From Chloroflexota bacterium (GTDB lineage: Bacteria; Chloroflexota; Dehalococcoidia; SM23-28-2), in the NCBI GenBank assembly GCA_030691665.1, contig JAUYDU010000127.1, positions 1 to 8,743 of the forward strand: 8,743 nucleotides of DNA. The letters run 5' to 3'. Made by a program: the position numbers and the translations under genes. Positions 4,210 through 8,743 of this stretch are shown here, piece after piece. Each line of letters opens with the position of its first letter. Positions within the stretch are counted from its first letter, which is position 1. The notes under the pieces were generated by a model, which saw only the letters and a list, made by a program, of their open reading frames with translations, was not told the DNA's origin and did not search any database.

Positions 4210-7086
4210 CTACGAGGCCGCCCCCAGCAGCCGCTCGGCTTCCTCCAGCGCGGGCTTGTAGCAGTGGGGCGGGCCGTCGCACCGGGCGCGCTCGCGGGCG
4301 ATCTCGGCGTGCTGGCGGGCGGCTTGCCCGTCGCCGCCGTCGAGCGCCAGGCGGGCCAGGAGGTTGTGGGCGTCGGCCTGCTTCAGCCGGTACTCGCAGC
4401 GGTCGGCGATGGCCAGGGCCTCCTCGGCGTCGCGGCGGGCCTCCTGGGCATTGCCCCGGGCGCGCTGCCAGCGCGCCCACGACAGCAGGATGTCTGGTTC
4501 GTGGTCCACCATGTTGATGCGGCGGCAGCCGGTGAGGGCCTCGGTCAGGTGGCCTTCCGCCTGTGTCAGGTTCTTGGTCTGCCGACCCTTCTCCTCGCAG
4601 GCCAGGGCCACCAGGGCCGCCCCCAGCAGCCACTCGGCCCGGATGATGTCGCGCTCGTGGGGATAGTGCGTCCTCGCAACCTCGTCCGCCAGCTCCCGCG
4701 CCCGGCGGGCGGCCGCCAGGGCAGCCTTGGCCTGCCCCATCAGGAGGGCGCGCAGGGCGCGGTAGGTCCTCACCACGGAAACAAAGTTTGTTCTCTGGGC
4801 CCCCATTCCGTCAAAAACTTCCTGCGCCGTTGCCAAGTGCTGCTCAGATTCGGTGAAAACGCCGCGATGGGCCAGCAGCCGGCCCAGCTCCGCGTGGCCT
4901 GTGGCTTGGTAGAACTCGTCTCCAATCTGCTCGGCGAGCTCAATATCCCGCCGCAGATTCGCCCCCGCCGCCGTCAGCTCACCGAGTCGCACTTGGACTA
5001 GGGCGAGGTTCACCAGGCCGATGGCGACGCCCACGCTGTCGCCCCGCCTCTCGTCGATGGCGTTCGACGCTTCGAACAGCGGCACGGCGCGGCGCTCCTG
5101 GCCGGAGAGGGCGTAAGCGTTGCCCAGGCTGTTCGCCGTCCAGGCCTGGTTGCTCTCCTTCTTCAGCCGCGGCGGGCTGTCCTCGCCGTCGGGGAAGAGA
5201 GCGCGCAGGAGCTCGATGCAGATCTGGTAGGCGCCAAAGCGGAAATGGAGTGGGTTTGGCACCAGCCGATCGCGTAGCAGGCTGCATGCCTCGTCGTAGC
5301 GCCCGGCGCGGACGGTGTGGTGGTACAACTCGATGACCGGCGTCAGGTCCTCCACGCTCTGCACCTCGCCCTCCTCCGGCGTAGGCGCGGCGGCGAAGTA
5401 GTCGCGCAGGCGGCTGTGCACGCCTTTCTTGTCGGTCAGGCGGTCGTAGGCGTACTGGCGCACGATGGGGTGCAGGTCGTAGCGCCCGCGCTCCCGCTCG
5501 AGGAAGAGCAGGCCGCGGTCTATCAGATCCTGGAGCGCGCTGTCAAACTGGTCATCGTCCGCGTACGGGTTGAGGACGGACAGCGCGTCGTAGGTCATGG
5601 GGCTGCGGAAGGCGGCGATGCCGCTCAGCAGCGCCTGCTTCCGCTTGTCCAGCGCATTGTACGCCACCTCCAGGATGTGATGCTGCTCCTTGCCCTTAAG
5701 CTCCGGCAGGACGGGGTGCCGGTCGGCCACCCGGATGTCGCCGGGCATCCGCTTGTCGCGGACGATCATCCCCGCCAGCAGGCGCAGGGCGAGGGGAAGG
5801 TAGCCGTAGGGGGCGCAGGCGGCCTCGATCTCGTCTCGCCTCCCCTTCACCCCCTGGGCGTGGAAGAAGGCCACCGCGTCCGCTGGATCGAGACCGGTCA
5901 GCTCCTCGTGGCGGCAGCCGGCCAGGCCGTCCAGCTCGCGCGGGAAGAGGCGGCTGGTCAGCAGCACGCGGCTCCCCTGGGAGAGCGCGGCCACCTGGCG
6001 CAAGAAGGCGGCGGCGTGGGGGTCGGTGCAGGAGTTGGGGTCGCCCTGCACGTCCCGCGCCATCTCGTCGCCCTGGTAGGCGGCGGACAGCCCTGGGTAG
6101 GCGCGCAGCTCCCGCTCCAGGCCGTCCAGCACCAGCAGCAGGCGGCGCTCCTGGAGGAGGGCGATCAGCTCCCGCAGCTTCTCGTAGTCGGAGGGGATTT
6201 CCCTGGGATCGACCTGCCCGCCGCTGGCGTAGGTCAGCGCCTCATTCACGAAGGCGGCGCAGCGGGCCTCCCGCTCGTAGAACGACCACCAGAGCACGCC
6301 CTCGGGGCGCGCGTCCTCGGGCAGGCGGCAGGCCGCGGCGACCGCGGGGTCGTCCTTGGGCTGGCCGGGCAGGGGCAGGCCCAGCACGTCCCGCTGGAGC
6401 CAGGCCCAGGTGAGGGCGGACTTGCCCATCCCGCCGATGGCGACGAGGGCCAGGACAGGGTGATCGTCGTCCTTCAGCCACTGCGTGAGCATCTGCCGCT
6501 CGCGGGCGCGGCCCGTGAAGTGCTCTTGCAGTGGGTAGGGGTGGGCGAAGTAGGGCTGGGAGGGCAGGGGCATCACGCCCTCGGCGCGGGCGGCAGAGGG
6601 CCGGCGCTCCCGAGCCGCCTCCTGCTCCCAGTTGCGGATGGCCTGCACCACTCGCCAGGCCAGGTCCTCGGGCGAGGCGAAGGTATCGCGGATGCGCTCT
6701 CTGCTCACGCGGTCGCGGAAGGCCCGCTGCTTCTTTCGCTTCCTCCCCGACTCAATCAGGTTCGCGGGCAGGGGGAAGTCCTCGGGGGCGATGAACATCA
6801 GGCGGGGCACGTTGGCAGCGACGGCGGCCTCGTACTCCCGCTCGGTGAAGGACTGCTCCCTACCGGGCGGGCAACTGCCGTGGAGGTGGCCGACGATGCC
6901 CACCAAAACGTCGCATTCGGCCACCTTCGCTCGGCAGAACTCGTCGGCTGCCCAGTCCCGCGCCCCGAAGTTCTCCATGCGCACGCAGCGGCAGTCGTCC
7001 AGTCCCTCGACGGCGCGATAGACCGCCTCACGGTATTCGGCCAGGTCTCTGGCTGTGGAGCTCAAGAAGACGGTCTTGACGGACAC
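4210..7086 (-). CDS. DUF4062 / STAND (NB-ARC-like) ATPase / TPR protein, candidate defence or signalling switch
   Basis: This 958-residue protein has three parts. Residues 1-105 are DUF4062, opening VKTVFLSSTARDLAEYREAV (3-22) and including MENF (37-40), CDVLVGIVGHLHG (58-70) and the FTEREYEAA box (80-88). A basic linker (114-135) follows. Residues 190-555 are a STAND ATPase: P-loop AIGGMGKSA (216-224) with Lys222, Walker B LLLVLDGLE (316-324), sensor strand GSRVLLTSR (371-379), a GLPL-like GYLPLALRLL (428-437), and a winged helix ending YDLHPIVRQYAYDRL (536-550). Residues 640-935 contain about seven TPR-like repeats, and the end carries CDGPPHCYKPALEEAERLL (936-954). In known STAND proteins the repeats sense a ligand, the ATPase oligomerises and the N-terminal domain acts as effector; that this holds here is inference. 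The GTG start has AGGGG (7096-7100) 9 nt upstream and an in-frame TAG above it. No partner gene is adjacent. Confidence 0.9.
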   Translation of the reverse strand: MSVKTVFLSSTARDLAEYREAVYRAVEGLDDCRCVRMENFGARDWAADEFCRAKVAECDVLVGIVGHLHGSCPPGREQSFTEREYEAAVAANVPRLMFIAPEDFPLPANLIESGRKRKKQRAFRDRVSRERIRDTFASPEDLAWRVVQAIRNWEQEAARERRPSAARAEGVMPLPSQPYFAHPYPLQEHFTGRARERQMLTQWLKDDDHPVLALVAIGGMGKSALTWAWLQRDVLGLPLPGQPKDDPAVAAACRLPEDARPEGVLWWSFYEREARCAAFVNEALTYASGGQVDPREIPSDYEKLRELIALLQERRLLLVLDGLERELRAYPGLSAAYQGDEMARDVQGDPNSCTDPHAAAFLRQVAALSQGSRVLLTSRLFPRELDGLAGCRHEELTGLDPADAVAFFHAQGVKGRRDEIEAACAPYGYLPLALRLLAGMIVRDKRMPGDIRVADRHPVLPELKGKEQHHILEVAYNALDKRKQALLSGIAAFRSPMTYDALSVLNPYADDDQFDSALQDLIDRGLLFLERERGRYDLHPIVRQYAYDRLTDKKGVHSRLRDYFAAAPTPEEGEVQSVEDLTPVIELYHHTVRAGRYDEACSLLRDRLVPNPLHFRFGAYQICIELLRALFPDGEDSPPRLKKESNQAWTANSLGNAYALSGQERRAVPLFEASNAIDERRGDSVGVAIGLVNLALVQVRLGELTAAGANLRRDIELAEQIGDEFYQATGHAELGRLLAHRGVFTESEQHLATAQEVFDGMGAQRTNFVSVVRTYRALRALLMGQAKAALAAARRARELADEVARTHYPHERDIIRAEWLLGAALVALACEEKGRQTKNLTQAEGHLTEALTGCRRINMVDHEPDILLSWARWQRARGNAQEARRDAEEALAIADRCEYRLKQADAHNLLARLALDGGDGQAARQHAEIARERARCDGPPHCYKPALEEAERLLGAAS

Positions 7087-7109
7087 TACATGCGGCCCCT
7101 ACTGCTGCG

Positions 7110-7138
7110 AGTATAGCCGTAGGAACGTTCGCGGACAA
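7110..7138 (-). promoter_or_regulatory. Promoter of the STAND gene
   Basis: On the minus strand TTGTCC (7133-7138) and TATACT (7110-7115) are separated by exactly 17 bp, a good sigma-70-type match. Transcription would begin near 7103, about 17 nt before the GTG start, with AGGGG (7096-7100) inside the leader. This is the best promoter in the window. Confidence 0.65.
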
Positions 7139-7164
7139 GTCGGGAACCGCGCGGGGCATCGGGG

Positions 7165-7183
7165 CCCAGCGTGCGGCGCTGGG
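7165..7183 (-). terminator. Hairpin after the NuoG-like gene, possible terminator
   Basis: CCCAGCG (7165-7171) pairs perfectly with CGCTGGG (7177-7183) around a 5-nt loop, beginning 15 bp past the stop codon of the minus-strand NuoG-like gene. No T-run follows, so it is not a textbook intrinsic terminator. Its place between a stop codon and the STAND promoter is what suggests the role. Confidence 0.35.
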
Positions 7184-7198
7184 GTAGGCGAAAGAGGC

Positions 7199-8743
7199 TC
7201 AGGCCGTGGCCCGGACGGCTATCCTGACGCCAGGCAGGCCCCCGTCTTCCCGGCCGAACAGGGCGGTGACCGCGCCGCCGTCGTAGTACAGGGGGACGAA
7301 CAGGCTGCCCGGCTGGACGCTCTCGCTCACCCGGGCGCGGATGGTCAACTGGCCGTGATCGTTGACCAGTACGACCTCTTGGCCATCCTCCACGCCCAGA
7401 GAGGCGGCGTCGCCGGGGTTGATCTCGGCGGACTCCTCTCGATGCAGCTTGTCGGCCTCGGGCGAGTGAAGGGTGGCGCCCTCCCAGCTCGTGTACAGGG
7501 TGCGGCCGGTGCTGACGACCAGGCCCTCGCGCGCCGCCGCGGGCTCCGCCGCGACGGGCTGGAGGCTGCCGGCCTGCGCCGCCAAGCCCTCGAACGCTTG
7601 CTGCGCCCCCGATTCCATCCGCCAAAGGCGGAGACCGTTGCGGTACAGGGGCACCAGGGCGGCGATCTCTTCCATGATCTGGGCCGGGCCAGAGTAGTTC
7701 CATCTGCTGGCGTCCAGGCCCAGCCGTTGGGCCAGGACAGCGCCAAGGTCCGTCAAGATTTGCCAGGCGGGGCGAGCTTCCCCGACGGGCGCCACCGCTG
7801 CCCGCAGGCGCACGATGCGCCGGTCGGCGCTGGTGTAGGTTCCGTCCTTGCCCAAGACGCCCACGTCGGGCAGCACCACCTGGGCCAGGCGGGCCGTGTC
7901 CGACGGCAGGCTGTCGATGACCAGCAGGAAGTCGAGGGACGAGAGGCAGTTCATCACCCAAGCCTTGTCGGGGGCGGCGAACAAGGGGTTATCGCCTAGC
8001 ACCACCAGGGCCTTGAGGCGGCCTTGCTGGGCGGCCGCGAGCATCTCCCGAAAGCCCAGGCCTGCCCTGAGCAGAGTCGAAGGGCCCAGGCCCCAGGCGT
8101 TCCCCACTTCCTGCCGCGCTCGGTCATCGTCGGCAGGGCGATGTCCGGGCAGCAGGTCGGAGGCGACGCCCATGTCCCGCAGGCCCCAGACGTTGGCCTC
8201 CGCCGGCAGAACGAACAGGCAACGGGCGGCCTCCTCAGGGCCGCAGCAGACGATGGCCAGGTTGGCGACCGCAGCCGCCACCGCCCCTGCCGCCTCCGCC
8301 CCCAGGTGGGGAACGGCGTAGACAACAGCGATGCGCTTCTCCTCCGCCGGCTCCCTGGCGGCGTCGGCGAGGATACGGGCCGCTCGTTGCACGGAGTCAG
8401 CGACCTCCTGGTCGGGGCCAGGTGCAGGCGCTTGCCCTGGCTCATCGAGGGCGCCTCCGCCAGAGGCGGACCCGCCTCCGGCGGGGGCCAGGGCCGCCAG
8501 CGCGCCCGCCTCTTCCCCCGGACGAGGCCGCAGCCACACCTGAGCGAAATCGCACAGCTCGCCCCACCGCGGCGTGACCACCATCAGGCGAGCGCCATTG
8601 CGCACCACGGCGTCCTTCACCCGCAGGCAGGCCACGTTGTGGCTGGACTCCAGGTCGTCGGCCACCACCAGGATCGTCTTGGCCTGGGCCAGGGCGGTCA
8701 TGTCGGCGGGCAGCACCTCCGTGCCGAAGGCGCGCCGCAGGGA
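7199..8743 (-). CDS. NuoG-like molybdopterin oxidoreductase-family protein, 3' part (5' end beyond window)
   Basis: The reading frame is open to the right edge, so the N-terminal part, where any Fe-S clusters would lie, is missing. Numbering from a GTG at 8716 (505 residues; probably an internal codon), visible blocks are ILVVADDLESSHNVACLRVKDA (15-36), NVWGLRDMGVASDLLPGHRP (175-194), LKALVVLGDNPL (234-245), DSLPSDTARLAQVVLPDVGVLGKDGTYTSADRR (268-300) and a C-terminal molybdopterin-dinucleotide-binding-type domain from about 397, with INPGDAASLGVEDGQEVVLV (432-451) and PGSLFVPLYYDGGAVTALF (469-487). These fit subunit G of NADH-quinone oxidoreductase (respiratory complex I); a formate-dehydrogenase-type alpha subunit is the main alternative. 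In NuoG this domain usually no longer does molybdenum chemistry. Residues 78-88 and 211-218 are encoded by repeat sequence. No other complex I gene is visible; the neighbour downstream is the STAND gene. Confidence 0.82.
   Translation of the reverse strand, partial: SLRRAFGTEVLPADMTALAQAKTILVVADDLESSHNVACLRVKDAVVRNGARLMVVTPRWGELCDFAQVWLRPRPGEEAGALAALAPAGGGSASGGGALDEPGQAPAPGPDQEVADSVQRAARILADAAREPAEEKRIAVVYAVPHLGAEAAGAVAAAVANLAIVCCGPEEAARCLFVLPAEANVWGLRDMGVASDLLPGHRPADDDRARQEVGNAWGLGPSTLLRAGLGFREMLAAAQQGRLKALVVLGDNPLFAAPDKAWVMNCLSSLDFLLVIDSLPSDTARLAQVVLPDVGVLGKDGTYTSADRRIVRLRAAVAPVGEARPAWQILTDLGAVLAQRLGLDASRWNYSGPAQIMEEIAALVPLYRNGLRLWRMESGAQQAFEGLAAQAGSLQPVAAEPAAAREGLVVSTGRTLYTSWEGATLHSPEADKLHREESAEINPGDAASLGVEDGQEVVLVNDHGQLTIRARVSESVQPGSLFVPLYYDGGAVTALFGREDGGLPGVRIAVRATA
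7618..7632. repeat. Single 15-bp hairpin unit within the NuoG-like gene
   Basis: TCCGCC-AAA-GGCGGA has the same arms as the units at 4106-4120 and 8456-8470 with a different loop triplet. It overlaps codons for residues 362-367 (LRLWRM), out of codon phase by one base, just before the variable Ala-rich stretch 369-396. A weaker ACCG-TTG-CGGT hairpin follows at 7634-7644. Confidence 0.55.
8065..8084. repeat. REP-like 20-mer inside the NuoG-like coding sequence
   Basis: CCCTGAGCAGAGTCGAAGGG (minus strand CCCTTCGACTCTGCTCAGGG) is an imperfect palindrome of a type I recognise as a dispersed repeat in many environmental bacterial genomes. Here it is translated as part of GPSTLLRA (residues 211-218), between two conserved NuoG-like blocks. 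Confidence 0.55.
8456..8485. repeat. Tandem pair of 15-bp hairpin units inside the NuoG-like coding sequence
   Basis: TCCGCC-AGA-GGCGGA (8456-8470) is followed directly by CCCGCC-TCC-GGCGGG (8471-8485). The layout is the same as in intergenic element C. GCCCTGG (8434-8440) and CCAGGGC (8488-8494) could form an outer stem. The pair is exactly codon-aligned and encodes PAGGG and SASGG (residues 78-87), a flexible linker. Confidence 0.65.

Noticed and set aside
5317..7116. Long open plus-strand frame (about 599 codons) opposite the STAND gene
   Set aside because: Its translation is Gly/Val/Gln-rich low-complexity text with no domain, as expected antisense to a high-G+C gene; the minus strand has clear DUF4062, STAND and TPR motifs.
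8343..8362. TCCGCC ... GGCGGC as another copy of the 15-bp hairpin unit
   Set aside because: The arms do not pair fully and the loop is 8 nt instead of 3, so it is within what a high-G+C gene gives by chance.
8699..8716. GTG at 8716 or ATG at 8701 as the true start of the NuoG-like gene
   Set aside because: The frame stays open to the window edge with NuoG-like text (SLRRAFGTEV) upstream, and the protein would lack its usual N-terminal half, so the gene is taken as partial.

Overview
The window is high-G+C bacterial chromosomal DNA with seven protein genes and no RNA gene, transposase, integrase or CRISPR array. The gene set (DegV protein, stand-alone Lon N-domain protein, DUF2007 protein, NuoG-like molybdopterin protein, a large STAND ATPase with TPR repeats) and the dense short hairpin repeats would fit a Chloroflexota-type environmental bacterium. 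That placement is inference only; no marker gene settles it.

Layout. (1) Positions 31-2042, plus strand: a likely promoter, then a compact operon of a single-domain rhodanese, a DegV-family fatty-acid-binding protein and a HAD-superfamily phosphatase, with gaps of 29 and 18 bp. (2) Positions 1951-3813, minus strand: a second operon, read DUF2007 protein, then Lon-substrate-binding-domain protein, then a small VirB11/CpaF-like ATPase. It converges on the first operon, and the 3' ends of the ATPase and HAD genes overlap by 92 bp. (3) Positions 3814-4209: a 396-bp gene-free stretch filled with short palindromic elements. Several begin with GTAGC followed by a stem of differing sequence, and one folds into a three-way structure. 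(4) Positions 4210-7086, minus strand: a 958-residue DUF4062 / STAND (NB-ARC-like) ATPase / TPR protein with its own well-formed promoter. Its architecture is that of signalling or anti-phage STAND proteins. (5) Positions 7199-8743, minus strand: the C-terminal part of a NuoG-like molybdopterin oxidoreductase-family protein, running off the right edge.

How the parts relate. The two short operons look like housekeeping or accessory metabolism; each is probably one transcript. The STAND gene stands alone between the NuoG-like gene and the repeat cluster. A hairpin after the NuoG-like stop and a promoter just before the STAND start suggest separate transcription. The most interesting items are the DUF4062-STAND-TPR protein as a one-gene defence candidate, the GTAGC-headed hairpin family with stem covariation, and a frame-neutral 15-bp hairpin unit (6-bp arm, 3-nt loop, 6-bp arm). 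That unit occurs as a tandem pair in the intergenic repeat cluster, again as a tandem pair inside the NuoG-like coding sequence where it encodes a Gly/Ala/Ser linker, and once more as a single copy in the same gene.
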